From positions 749,501-813,500 of the forward strand of contig NZ_CP090095.1 of NCBI RefSeq assembly GCF_021391675.1: 64,000 bases of DNA, in the 5' to 3' direction. The notes under the pieces are model-generated. The model had not been told where the DNA came from, searched no databases, and saw only the letters and a list, made by a program, of their open reading frames with translations. A program made the translations under genes and the position numbers. Below are positions 41,375 to 49,920 of the stretch, piece by piece; within the stretch, counting starts at the first letter, position 1, and each line of letters begins with the position of its first letter. The stretch comes from Neorhizobium galegae. Its GTDB lineage: Bacteria; Pseudomonadota; Alphaproteobacteria; Rhizobiales; Rhizobiaceae.

Positions 41375-41449
41375 TAACCTTCCCCTGCCTTCGGGTCGAG
41401 AGCGGCGCTCTCCAAACCTCCGATAGGGTTAATTCCTGGACTCATTTTA

Positions 41450-41498
41450 TTGTGCATCGCACAATGATGTTGCAATGCACAACGGCATGGTCTATATA
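41450..41498 (+). promoter_or_regulatory. Phasin promoter with two PhaR-type operator sites
   Basis: -35 TTGCAA (41470-41475) and -10 TATATA (41493-41498) are spaced by 17 bases. Two TGC-N3-GCA sites, the known PhaR/AniA half-site arrangement, lie at 41453-41461 (TGCATCGCA, inside the 15-base palindrome TTGTGCATCGCACAA) and at 41471-41479 (TGCAATGCA), centres 18 bases apart. The second overlaps the -35 box, so bound repressor would block polymerase. Confidence 0.75.
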
Positions 41499-41553
41499 AG
41501 AGGCATGACATCTTCGGTTCTGCCGAAGAAATCGCCAACGAGGACCCAAAACG

Positions 41554-42000
41554 ATGGCTTACAAGAACGACGATATCTTTTCCTTCTCCGCTCTCGATCC
41601 GTCCAAGATGACCGAAGGCTTCCGCGACTTCGCCGAAAAGGGTGCCACCCAGTCTCGCGAAGCCTATGCTAAGATGAAAGCTGCTGCCGAGGAAGCCACC
41701 AAGACGGTGGAATCCACAATGCAGACCGCTCAGTCCGGCTCTGTCGAACTCGGCCTCAAGGCGATCGACGCTCTGCGCACCAATGCCGAAATCTCGCTGA
41801 CCCACATGGAAAAGCTGCTCGGTGTGAAGTCCTTTGCCGAACTGATCGAACTGCAGACCGGTTTCATCCGCAAGCAGGCTGAAATCACGGTTGAGCAGGC
41901 CAAGTCCATGCAGGACACCGCCCGCAAGATCGTCGAAGACGTGACGAAGCCCGGCAAGGAAGCCGCTGAAAAGGTCATGACGACCTTCAAGGCTGCCTAA
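41554..42000 (+). CDS. Phasin family protein
   Basis: 148 residues, almost entirely amphipathic helix and rich in Ala, Glu and Lys, with the phasin_2 pattern SREAYAKMKAAAEEATKTVEST, ELGLKAIDALRTNAEISLTHMEKLLGVKSFAELIELQTGFIRKQAE. It coats polyhydroxyalkanoate granules in the cytosol. Its promoter has two PhaR-type sites, so expression should rise when granules titrate PhaR away. A terminator follows. It is divergent from the PdhS-like kinase gene. The start at 41554 is preceded by GAGGAC. Confidence 0.92.
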   Translation: MAYKNDDIFSFSALDPSKMTEGFRDFAEKGATQSREAYAKMKAAAEEATKTVESTMQTAQSGSVELGLKAIDALRTNAEISLTHMEKLLGVKSFAELIELQTGFIRKQAEITVEQAKSMQDTARKIVEDVTKPGKEAAEKVMTTFKAA

Positions 42001-42024
42001 TTCCTGAGCTTGATTTGTAGGAGA

Positions 42025-42053
42025 AGGCCGGAGCATGCTCCGGCCTCTTCTAT
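42025..42053 (+). terminator. Phasin gene terminator
   Basis: AGGCCGGAGCATG/CATGCTCCGGCCT forms a fully self-complementary 22-base palindrome (42025-42046) followed by CTTCTATTT; the U-run is interrupted but adequate. Confidence 0.7.
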
Positions 42054-42089
42054 TTGCGGGAAAGGACTTTCTATTTGCGGGATGGGACT
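42048..42089. repeat. Two-copy 21-base tandem repeat
   Basis: Units 42048-42068 and 42069-42089 start with TTCTATTTGCGGG and differ at only two of 21 positions. They lie between the phasin terminator and tRNA-His; no function is evident. Confidence 0.8.
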
Positions 42090-42146
42090 TGCAAAAAAAG
42101 TCCGATCACCGTATGTGACCCCCCAACGGCGCCCAAAGGCGCTTGT

Positions 42147-42223
42147 GCGGTTGTAGCTCAGTTGGTTAGAGCGCAGGTTTGTGGCACCTGAGGTCGGAGG
42201 TTCGAGACCCCCCAACCGTACCA
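42147..42223 (+). tRNA. tRNA-His (GTG)
   Basis: 77 bases including encoded CCA. Acceptor GCGGTTG pairs with CAACCGT (first pair G-T), D arm AGCTCAGTTGGTTAGAGC, anticodon arm with GTG at 42181-42183, T arm GGAGGTTCGAGACCCCC. The base before G1 is T and position 73 is A, so the usual G-1:C73 histidine identity pair is absent, as known for an alphaproteobacterial clade. Confidence 0.95.
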
Positions 42224-42389
42224 TTTCTTCCAAATCAAGAGTTTTGTCGGGTCGGATAGCACTCCGAGTGTTTAGGCACTCGTGTATCGTGGAATCGACC
42301 AGCTCCGCCGCTGAATTCCGCACCTTGGATTGCCGCGAACGGATCGGTTGCCCGATAAAATTATCGAGCTAAGGCATCTTCCCGCCGGC

Positions 42390-43034
42390 TCACCAGCGCA
42401 GCAGCCGAGGTCCCAGAAGCGAGCCGAGAATGCCTGCCAGCAGGATGCCGAGCGAATACCAGATGAGCACGAAAGGCATGCCGTTCTCGGTGCAGAACCA
42501 GGAATAGACCCAGGCACCGGCAGCGCCCGCCGCGATGCCGGCGATGAAGCCGGTAAGCCGCAGGTCCGTCGGCGCGCCGCGGCGAAGCACCCAGACGTTC
42601 CCGGCAAGCACCGGAAGCGCAAAGAGGAAGATCAGCAGAGGGCAATGCAGCGCTGACGATCCGATGATCAAGGAACGGTAGGTCTCAGCCGGCGACATCA
42701 TCAGCTGGCCGACCGCAACCACAGCCATGATCGCGACGATCGCCGCCGCGAACTGGAAGAACCGCCCCCTGGAACCGTCGGGCCGCGCCAGATGGTAGGC
42801 GGCAAGGAACGCGGTGATCGCCAACAACACGTTATAGGCGGACTTGATCCAGAACACCGGCAACATCAGAGCTTCCGCCATGTCTATGCGAAAGCCGAGG
42901 GTCGCCAGCATCAGCACCAGCGACATGGCGAGCGCCGGCAGGACGCCGGTCGCGAAGCGCCGTGCCAGCGCATGCCGCGGCACCGGCTTCAGGTCGCCTA
43001 CCAGGCTGTCGATGATGTCGTCCGTCTTTCTCAC
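42390..43034 (-). CDS. nrsF: NrsF-type anti-sigma factor (DUF1109), inner membrane
   Basis: 214 residues. After a soluble N-terminal segment (TDDIIDSLVGDLKPVPRHALARRF), six hydrophobic helices follow, in the DUF1109/NrsF pattern, including AETYRSLIIGSSALHCPLLIFLFALPV and WVYSWFCTENGMPFVLIWYSLGILLAG with conserved cysteines. NrsF holds its cognate sigma factor SigF inactive at the membrane until oxidant or metal stress is sensed, probably through those cysteines. Its start overlaps the end of sigF by four bases, so the two are coupled. Confidence 0.88.
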   Translation of the reverse strand: MRKTDDIIDSLVGDLKPVPRHALARRFATGVLPALAMSLVLMLATLGFRIDMAEALMLPVFWIKSAYNVLLAITAFLAAYHLARPDGSRGRFFQFAAAIVAIMAVVAVGQLMMSPAETYRSLIIGSSALHCPLLIFLFALPVLAGNVWVLRRGAPTDLRLTGFIAGIAAGAAGAWVYSWFCTENGMPFVLIWYSLGILLAGILGSLLGPRLLRW

Positions 43035-43579
43035 TTTCCGCCTCGCAATTTCTCCGCCAGTGCCTTGAGCCCTCTATGAATGCCGACCTTGACCGCCGAT
43101 TCCGATTGGCCGGTCCGGCTTGCCGTGTCCGCCACGGATTGGCCCTCGAGCTTCACCTGGCGGATCAATTCCCGCTGTTTCACCGGCAGGCCGTCCAGGA
43201 GCCGCTCGACATCCATCCGCGCCGTCAGGCCTTCCTCGTTGTAGTCGCTCTCGAAATCCTCGCCGAGCTCCGTTTCCGCCATCATCCGGCTACCGCGGCC
43301 GCGATGGTGGTCAATCAGCTTGTAGCGGGCAATCGAGAAGAACCAGGCGGTGAACGGCCGCTGGCGATCGTAGGTTTCCCGGCGCGAATGCAGCGCCAGC
43401 AATGTCTCCTGGACGAGGTCCTCCATGTCCGCTTTCGTCGCAGCAGCCATTCGGCGGCTGTAATATCCGACAAGCAGGACGCGCACCGCGTTGAGTAAAC
43501 GCCAATAGGCTGCCTCGTCCCCATCAAGGGACAGAAGCATCAGGGCCTTCAAGGCTTCTTCCGAATGGGCGCTCGTCAT
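43031..43579 (-). CDS. sigF: ECF sigma factor SigF
   Basis: 182 residues. Region 2 reads DMEDLVQETLLALHSRRETYDRQRPFTAWFFSIARYKLIDHHR; region 4 reads LPVKQRELIRQVKLEGQSVADTASRTGQSESAVKVGIHRGLKAL. It pairs with nrsF downstream. Its own promoter carries GTAAC-N16-CGAA, the SigF-type sequence, indicating autoregulation. It is divergent from a MrpX-like gene with the same promoter type. Confidence 0.9.
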   Translation of the reverse strand: MTSAHSEEALKALMLLSLDGDEAAYWRLLNAVRVLLVGYYSRRMAAATKADMEDLVQETLLALHSRRETYDRQRPFTAWFFSIARYKLIDHHRGRGSRMMAETELGEDFESDYNEEGLTARMDVERLLDGLPVKQRELIRQVKLEGQSVADTASRTGQSESAVKVGIHRGLKALAEKLRGGK

Positions 43580-43595
43580 GCTGTTTCAATGGTCA

Positions 43596-43620
43596 TTCGG
43601 AAAAGCACGTAAACGGTTAC
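43596..43620 (-). promoter_or_regulatory. SigF-dependent promoter of sigF-nrsF
   Basis: On the minus strand GTAAC (plus 43616-43620) and CGAA (plus 43596-43599) are separated by exactly 16 bases, matching the known SigF-class consensus. It lies 17 bases before the sigF start codon. Confidence 0.75.
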
Positions 43621-43675
43621 AGGCGGAATGGAAAATATTCCGAACGATTCCGGCCTATCACATAACCGTGAAGCT

Positions 43676-43700
43676 GTAACGACTTTCTGCGCGGGTCGAA
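43676..43700 (+). promoter_or_regulatory. SigF-dependent promoter of the mrpX-like operon
   Basis: GTAAC (43676-43680) and CGAA (43697-43700) with 16 bases between, identical in architecture to the sigF promoter facing it. It leaves a leader of about 55-60 bases before the ATG at 43766. Confidence 0.75.
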
Positions 43701-43765
43701 TTGATGGTTGTGAGCCCTCGGCAGACAGCCGGCGGACACATCGGTTGATCCCAGGAGGACATCCC

Positions 43766-44029
43766 ATGACCAAGCTTCTTTCCAGCCTCGCAGCCTGCAC
43801 CTTCGTTGTCGGCCTTTCGCTTGCCGGGGCGGCGAACGCCCAGAGCAGCATGAACTCCGACGCGATGAAGAAGGACTCCATGAAGACCGACGCCATGAAA
43901 CCGGATGCTATGAAGAAGGACTCGATGGCGACGGGCAGCACCAAGACCGACTGCATGCACAAGGCCGGCATGGAAAAGGACGCGATGAAGAAGTCTGACA
44001 TGATGAAGGCCTGCGACGCGATGAAGTGA
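43766..44029 (+). CDS. Methionine-rich pentapeptide MXKDX repeat protein (MrpX-like), periplasmic
   Basis: 87 residues from ATG 43766 (AGGAGG upstream). The signal peptide is cleaved near ANA-QS (25/26). The mature 62-residue chain has 12 methionines (about one in five), mostly in pentads of the MKKDS/MKTDA/MKPDA kind, the MXKDX repeat. In Azospira suillum a comparable methionine-rich protein, MrpX, scavenges hypochlorite and is regenerated by YedY1. Here it stands first behind a SigF promoter and is followed by cytochrome and molybdopterin partners, so the same role is inferred. Low sequence complexity prevents a firm orthology claim. A GCGGCCGC repeat (44037-44044 and 44061-44068) forms a possible hairpin before the next gene. 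Confidence 0.8.
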   Translation: MTKLLSSLAACTFVVGLSLAGAANAQSSMNSDAMKKDSMKTDAMKPDAMKKDSMATGSTKTDCMHKAGMEKDAMKKSDMMKACDAMK

Positions 44030-44111
44030 CATGACTGCGGCCGCTGAAACTTTTTGTCCGGCGGCCGCGTCTATCTGCTGGAGCCCGCTTCCCGCATTTG
44101 GAGGAAACACC

Positions 44112-44966
44112 ATGGCCACGATCGATGCTGGCGTTGCAACCGGCCGGCCGGTCATCTACCGCCACAGCCTGCTGGTGCGCCTGTCGCACTGGATAAACGT
44201 GTTCTGCATGACCGTGCTGCTGTTCAGCGGCCTGCAGATATTCAACGCCCATCCGTCTCTCTATTGGGGCCAGTATGGTGCCGACAACGATCCCTCCTTC
44301 ATTTCCATGGAGGCGGTCCAGGATGGCGACAGGGCTGAGGGCCTCACCCATGTGGGTTCGCTCACCTTCAATACGACCGGGTTTCTCGGCCTCTCCGAAG
44401 TGGACGGCGAGGCGACCGAACGAGGGTTCCCCGACTGGCTGACGATCCCGAGCTATCAGGACCTCGCAAGCGGCCGACGATGGCATTTCTTCTTTGCGTG
44501 GCTGTTCGTCATCAACGGCTTCATCTATCTCGCCTATGGATTGTTCAGCCGTCATTTCCGCCGCGATCTTCTGCCGGCCCGGGGTGAGCTGATGCCTGCC
44601 CATATCGGCCACGAAATCGTCAATCACGCCCGGCTGCGGTTTCCGAAAGGGCCGGAGGCGCGGCACTACAACACGCTGCAGAAGCTCACCTACGTCGCGG
44701 TGATCTTCCTGCTCCTGCCGCTGATGATCCTCACCGGGCTCACCATGTCGCCCGGCTTCAATGCCGTGGCACCCTGGTTGCTCGATGTCTTCGGCGGCCG
44801 CCAATCCGCCCGTACGATCCATTTCCTCACGGCGTTTTCGCTGACTGCCTTCGTGGTGGTCCACGTCGCGATGGTGATCCTGTCGGGCGTCTTCAACAAT
44901 CTGCGTTCGATGATCACCGGCTATTACGCCATCGACCAAGGGGACACAAAGGGAGACAAGCAATGA
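44112..44966 (+). CDS. Cytochrome b561-like membrane subunit (YedZ1-like)
   Basis: 284 residues from ATG 44112 with GGAGG upstream. Four to five hydrophobic helices are seen near 22-42, 130-150, 196-216 and 238-262. Candidate haem-ligating histidines are in RHSLLVRLSHWINVF, RRWHFFFAWLFVI and TIHFLTAFSLTAFVVVHVAM, the b561 / hydrogenase-cytochrome-b type. It would pass quinol electrons to the periplasmic molybdopterin protein encoded next; the genes overlap by four bases (ATGA). It is distinct from the MsrQ type but occupies that place. Confidence 0.82.
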   Translation: MATIDAGVATGRPVIYRHSLLVRLSHWINVFCMTVLLFSGLQIFNAHPSLYWGQYGADNDPSFISMEAVQDGDRAEGLTHVGSLTFNTTGFLGLSEVDGEATERGFPDWLTIPSYQDLASGRRWHFFFAWLFVINGFIYLAYGLFSRHFRRDLLPARGELMPAHIGHEIVNHARLRFPKGPEARHYNTLQKLTYVAVIFLLLPLMILTGLTMSPGFNAVAPWLLDVFGGRQSARTIHFLTAFSLTAFVVVHVAMVILSGVFNNLRSMITGYYAIDQGDTKGDKQ

Positions 44967-45739
44967 GCCGCATCCTCACCCGCCGCCGCTTCCTGATCGG
45001 CGCGACCATGGCGGCCTCGGCGCTCGGCCTCAGCGGCTGCGACGCGCTCGTCGAAAGCGACCGGACGAAATCCGTCCTCAAGATCGCCGAAGGGTTTTCG
45101 ATGAAGACGCAGCGCTTCCTGCTCGGTGACAACGCGCTGGCGCGCGAGTTCACGGAGGCGGATTTGTCCCCGGTCTTCCGCGCCAACGGCACCAGCATGC
45201 CGGACAATCCGCAATATCTCGACTGGATGAACCGGCAGTTCTCCACCTGGAAGCTGGAAATCGGCGGCCTGGTCGACAAGCCGATGCAGCTGTCGCTTGC
45301 CGAACTGAAGGTCCTGCCGGCCCGCACCCAGATCACCCGGCACGACTGCGTCGAAGGCTGGAGCGCCATCGGCAAATGGACCGGCGTGCCGCTCGGCGCT
45401 CTGCTCAAGACGGTCGGCCTGAAGCCGGAAGCCCGCTACATCGTCTTCCATTGTGCCGACGAATACGAGAAGTCGCTCGACGGCAGTGGCTGGTACTACG
45501 AGAGCATCGACCTGGTGGATGCCTTCCATCCGCAGACCATCCTCGCCCACACGATGAACGGCCGGGACCTCGAAGTCGCGCATGGCGCTCCACTGCGGCT
45601 GCGTGTCGAGCGCCAGCTCGGCTACAAGCAGGCGAAATATCTGACCCGCATCGAGGCGGTGGCCGATCTCGGCCGGCTTTATGGCGGCAACGGCGGCTTC
45701 TGGGAGGATCGCGGTTACGAATGGTATGCCGGGATCTGA
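44963..45739 (+). CDS. Tat-exported molybdopterin oxidoreductase, sulfite oxidase fold (YedY1-like)
   Basis: 258 residues. The twin-arginine signal LTRRRFLIGATMAASALGLSGC includes a lipobox (LSGC, Cys26), so it may be a Tat-exported lipoprotein. The molybdenum-ligating cysteine is C129 in RHDCVEGWSAIGKWTGVPL; FHCADEYEKSLD, AHTMNGRDLEVAHGAPLRLRVERQLGYKQAKYL are SUOX-fold blocks. No dimerisation domain follows, as in YedY/MsrP. Coupled to the cytochrome gene. Likely a reductase of oxidised methionine, by analogy with YedY1 in the SigF regulon of Azospira; sulfite or other S-/N-oxides are alternatives. Confidence 0.85.
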   Translation: MSRILTRRRFLIGATMAASALGLSGCDALVESDRTKSVLKIAEGFSMKTQRFLLGDNALAREFTEADLSPVFRANGTSMPDNPQYLDWMNRQFSTWKLEIGGLVDKPMQLSLAELKVLPARTQITRHDCVEGWSAIGKWTGVPLGALLKTVGLKPEARYIVFHCADEYEKSLDGSGWYYESIDLVDAFHPQTILAHTMNGRDLEVAHGAPLRLRVERQLGYKQAKYLTRIEAVADLGRLYGGNGGFWEDRGYEWYAGI

Positions 45740-45745
45740 AGAGAT

Positions 45746-47656
45746 TTAGGCTCCCGCCTGTGCCGGAGCAATTCTCGGAATCCGGATGATGAAGCGGGTG
45801 CCGCGGGCCTCGCCGGTGGGCGGGCTCTCGACGGCGATCGATCCGCCGAGAACTTCGGTGACGATCTGGTGGACGATATGCAGCCCGAGGCCGGTACCGC
45901 CGCTGTGACGGGCCGTGGAAAAGAAGGGTTCGAATATCTTCTGGATATCCGTTTCGTTTATGCCGCGACCGTCGTCGGTGAATTCGATGAGGACCTGGTC
46001 TGCCAGTCTGCGGACATCGATGCTGATCATGCCGGGTTTGCCCGCATCGAAGGCATGCAGCAGCGAATTGTTGAGGAGGTTCGACAAGACCTGGGCAAAC
46101 GGTCCCGGATAGGTGGTGATCACCAGATCAGCAGGCAGGTTCAGAGTCAGCCTGATGCCGGCGCTGGCGTCCCATTTGCGCAGGCGCGGATCGGCATCGG
46201 GAATGAATGCGGCGAGATCGATATCCCGTCGCTCCAGCGTCGCGCGGTCGACCGCAACCTGTTTGAAACGTTGAACCAGCGCGGTGCACCGGTGGATGGC
46301 CTCACGCACCAGATCGAGGCCGGTATCGCTGTCTGCGATATAGAGGTCGAGATCCGAGCGGCGCAGCCCAGCTGCAATCCGTTCCTTGAAAAGCCTGAGA
46401 TCCTTGGCGGCCTTGCTGAGCACGAGTGCCGCACTTCCAAGCGGCGTGTTCATCTCGTGGGCGACGCCGGCAACCATCAGGCCCAGCGACGACAGCCGTT
46501 CGGCCCGCGCAAGTTCCCGCTGGGTCACGTTCAGTTTTTCATTGGTCTCGCGCAGCGTCTTGTTCGTGTCCTCCATTTGCCGCGCCCATTCCGCCTCGGC
46601 CTCCATGCCGCTGGCCAGGCGGCCGGTTACCGCAAGCGCCACCATGGCGAGGATTGCGGCGATCGCGCCGAGAATGAGTTTCCCCCTCGTTTCCTGGTCA
46701 TCGATCGCACTCGCCGAGTCACGGGCGAGCAGGTAGAGAGCGGCATCCGCGGCGCGCATTTCCGCGACCTCCCCGGTTGTCAGCAGGCCCGTACCGGGCT
46801 CGAAGCGACGGTAGTTCCAATCTCCGTCCCTGCTGCCGAAAAGCCCTCTGTCCCCCTTGTTTATCGCCCGCAACATCTCCGCCTCAGCCGCGCCGGGCGT
46901 TGGGGCTCCGAGCTGCCAGCCCCAGTTCGCGGCCGCATTTGGACCCTGGACCCAGTATCCGGCCTGGTTCATCAGATAGAGCTCGACACTCCTGTCGAGG
47001 CGCTTCAGGCGTTCGAGCAATCGCGTGGCACGATAGTTGATGACGATGATGCCCTGCTTGATCCCGTTGCGGAAGACAGGGCTTGCAACGCGCAATGTCG
47101 GCAGATGGGGGACCTCGACCACGCCGTTGTCGATGTTCAGATCGAGGGCAGAGAAATACAGGCCGTTCAGCGGCAGCGGAATCGTATCGCGAAAATAGGG
47201 CCTGTCCGCCTTGCTCTGCAGCTGCTCGCTGCTGACGACCACCGGTTCTGCGCCGCTGCGGCGGTTGACGCGCAGCCGTTCATTGCCGTCATTATCCAGC
47301 CACCGTACCTGAGCGTAGTCCGGCGAACTGGCGGCGAAACTCTGGAAGATCTCTGCGCTTATCGGAGCAAGCCGAGTCGTCGTTTCGCCGAAGCGCGATT
47401 GCAGGTCGGCGAGAAACAGGGCATCGCGGCCAAGCCGGTCCAGGGCCCGACTGAGAATGTCGTAGCCTTGCGACAGGGTCTCCTCCCTGTTGCGGATCTG
47501 CGGTTCCCGCGCGTTCGCGCCGATTTGATACCAGAGCAATGGAACGCCGAGGCCAAGTCCCACGACCCAGGGTACCACGAAGATGGCAAGCCGCATGCGA
47601 TGGCGATAAATGGCCCGGAGAGACGGAAATATGCGGGTTGCAGACGCGGGGACCAT
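45746..47656 (-). CDS. Membrane sensor histidine kinase
   Basis: 636 residues. Helix 1 about 22-44, a periplasmic sensing domain of about 285 residues with double-Cache character (FLADLQSRFGETTTRLAPISAEIFQSFA, RPYFRDTIPLPLNGLYFSALDLNIDNGVVEVPHLPTLRVASPVF), helix 2 about 330-352, a coiled linker, then DHp with GVAHEMNTPLGSA (His near 400) and ATPase boxes NNSLLHAF, DDGRGI and GGTGLGLHI. Closest in style to the NtrB/DctB group (HEMNTPLG). It starts seven bases after the broken receiver/EAL gene on the same strand and probably phosphorylates that receiver. Confidence 0.85.
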   Translation of the reverse strand: MVPASATRIFPSLRAIYRHRMRLAIFVVPWVVGLGLGVPLLWYQIGANAREPQIRNREETLSQGYDILSRALDRLGRDALFLADLQSRFGETTTRLAPISAEIFQSFAASSPDYAQVRWLDNDGNERLRVNRRSGAEPVVVSSEQLQSKADRPYFRDTIPLPLNGLYFSALDLNIDNGVVEVPHLPTLRVASPVFRNGIKQGIIVINYRATRLLERLKRLDRSVELYLMNQAGYWVQGPNAAANWGWQLGAPTPGAAEAEMLRAINKGDRGLFGSRDGDWNYRRFEPGTGLLTTGEVAEMRAADAALYLLARDSASAIDDQETRGKLILGAIAAILAMVALAVTGRLASGMEAEAEWARQMEDTNKTLRETNEKLNVTQRELARAERLSSLGLMVAGVAHEMNTPLGSAALVLSKAAKDLRLFKERIAAGLRRSDLDLYIADSDTGLDLVREAIHRCTALVQRFKQVAVDRATLERRDIDLAAFIPDADPRLRKWDASAGIRLTLNLPADLVITTYPGPFAQVLSNLLNNSLLHAFDAGKPGMISIDVRRLADQVLIEFTDDGRGINETDIQKIFEPFFSTARHSGGTGLGLHIVHQIVTEVLGGSIAVESPPTGEARGTRFIIRIPRIAPAQAGA

Positions 47657-47662
47657 CGGCCG

Positions 47663-49920
47663 CTACACCGTCTTGACCGACGAGTTTTGCAACCGCGCCA
47701 GGAATTGCTCGAAGGGCTCCGGGCGAGCGTAGAGATAACCCTGCGCCAGGATGCATTTTCTCGACCGCAGCCATTCCGCCTGCTGCTCGGTCTCGACACC
47801 CTCGGCGAGAACTCGCATGTTCATGCGCTCGCCAAGCTGAATGATCATCTCGACGATCATGTCACTCTGGCTGGACTCTCCGAGATCGGCGATGAAAGAC
47901 GGGTCGATCTTGAGCGTGGCGGCCTCGAACGACCGTAACTTCGTCAGCGAAGAATAGCCGGTGCCGAAATCGTCGATGGCGATCGTGAAACCTTCGCTTT
48001 TGAGAATGGAGAGCATGTTATTGGCGTGTTGGTGCTCTTCCATCGCGACCGTCTCGGTAATTTCCAGTTCCAGCCGATCCGGCGACAGGCCATAACGGCG
48101 CGTGGTGGCGATCAGTTCGTCTATGAATTCCTTTCGTCCAAGCTGTATCGGCGAGACATTGACGGCGATGGTGACGCTTGCGATCCCGCTTCGCTCATGG
48201 ACCGGAGCGCGCTGCATGCCTGTTCCAGGATCTGTTGACCCAGGGGCACGATCAGCCCGTTCGCCTCTGCGAGCGGAATGAAATCTGCCGGAAATACGAC
48301 CGAACCGTCCGGACGCGTCCAGCGCGCCAGGATTTCGGCGCCGACAATCCGATTGTCGGTCAGGTCGATCTGCGGCTGGAATACGACGCTGATTTCCCGG
48401 TTGAGCAGCGCCTTGTAAAGCTGCTGTGAAAGAGCGAGCCGGCGGCGCGTCTCGTCTTCGACATTGGGGTCGTATTCGATCAGTTGCCCGCTCGTCCCCT
48501 TCAGTCCCGCCTTCTTCAGGAGCAGAAGCCCATTCGCGATGACGGTTTGAGCCGACGAGAAGTGATTGAGGTCGAGGGAGGCCGCTTCTGCGCCGAAGAA
48601 CAGGGCTTCGGGCGAGTGGGCGCCCGCTTCGAGACGGTTTACATATTCGATCCGCACGAGATATTCAGGTCCGAGCACCGCAAATACGTCTTCGTGCAGA
48701 CGCGCGATCATGCAGGGCGGCGGAAAGGCCGCTGCCAGACGCTTCACGAAAGCGCGCAGCAGGTGATCGCCCTGTTCGACGCCGAGCGAGATGCAGCTTC
48801 TCGCGTACTGGTTCAGTTCGATGAACAGGACCTTCCGTCTGCGGGGCGGGGGAACCTCGAGCGCCGCTTGGATGCCGCGCTTCAGCGCGTTGCCGTTCGC
48901 GATCTCGAGAAGGCCGTCTTCGTAGGCGATGCGGTCGAGCTGGCTGGTCAGCGCCACATTGATCAGGCCGGTGCCGATATTGGTCGCGAAGACCCGCAGC
49001 AATTCCCGCTCCGTGTCGTCGATTCGCCTGTTTGTCGCGATGTAGGCTGCCGCGGGCGGTGCGACCGCCTGGCCCTGGAAAAACAGAACCTGCGCTTTCG
49101 CCGTTTCGATACTCGCCTGCTCGTCCAACGAGCGCTGAATCAAGTCGCGAATGGATTCGTCATCGATGGTATCGAGGGTCTGGTTGAGGACCGTAGCGAA
49201 CCGTCCCGCCGAGCCGATGATCTTCGGCGGCTGTTCGCGGTCACGCCCGCGGACGCAGACGATGCCGTCCTCGCTGACGCCGAGAAGTGCGGCCAGTTCG
49301 TGGATCATCCGGCGGGAGAAGTCCTCGAATCCCGACGACCTCGCCAGGCTATTGCTCGCCTCCACAATGCTCTGGAGGCCCCGGCGTGCGCGGTTCAGCA
49401 CGTCGATCTGCTCGAAGGTCCTGAGATTTGCAGTGAGAATGCTGTGAAGCCGCTCATTGGTCAGGTCGGTCTTCAGCCAATAATCGGCGATATCATAGGT
49501 CTCCAGCGACGATTGCATCGGCGCGATGCCCGGTTGCCCCGTGAGAAGCACGATACGCAGTTGCGAGTTGCCGAGCACTTCGCGGATGGTGCGAACCAGC
49601 CGGAGCCCCGCATCGTCCGTCTCCATCACGACATCGAGCAGCAGGACGGCGATCGAAGGCGTTTCGAGCAGAAGCTTGGCCGCCTCGTTGGCAGAAGCGG
49701 CCATCAGTATCCGCGGCGCGACGCCGCGATAGGTGAAGCCCGAAAGCGAGAGCCTGAGGGAGTTCTGGAACATCTCGTCGTCATCGACGCTCAAGATGGT
49801 GAAATCCATCATCTCCGCTTGGAACTGGTCGGGCGAAGCCCCTGTCTGGGCGGCGGGCTCCGGATGAAATTCGAAGAGATCCTGAGATTTCTTTTCTTGT
49901 TCGATATCGCCCACGGACAC
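47663..49920 (-). pseudogene. Receiver-DUF3369-GGDEF-EAL protein broken by a one-base frameshift
   Basis: Two overlapping frames make one gene: 49920-48121 encodes an N-terminal part ending inside the EAL domain, and the frame ending at 47663 encodes the rest. Domains: receiver (about 40-165, SVDDDEMF and VLLLDVVM with phospho-Asp), DUF3369 (170-330), GGDEF (340-470) with the signature degenerated to HEDVF, so inactive as cyclase, and EAL (EILARW, then ITETVAMEE, IDDFGTGYSSL, EGVET), a c-di-GMP phosphodiesterase. Continuity (SEAG then IASVTIAVNVSPIQ) returns if one G is added to the run at 48185-48187 (CCC on plus). Either a real mutation or a homopolymer sequencing error. Confidence 0.8.

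Noticed and set aside
42121..42400. Possible integration site with attachment repeat at tRNA-His
   Set aside because: No integrase and no direct repeat of the tRNA 3' end is found in the following sequence; the genes beyond (nrsF, sigF) are ordinary chromosomal ones.
45869..47938. A 689-codon plus-strand open frame
   Set aside because: It is antisense to the histidine kinase and the EAL region; no ribosome site or domain.
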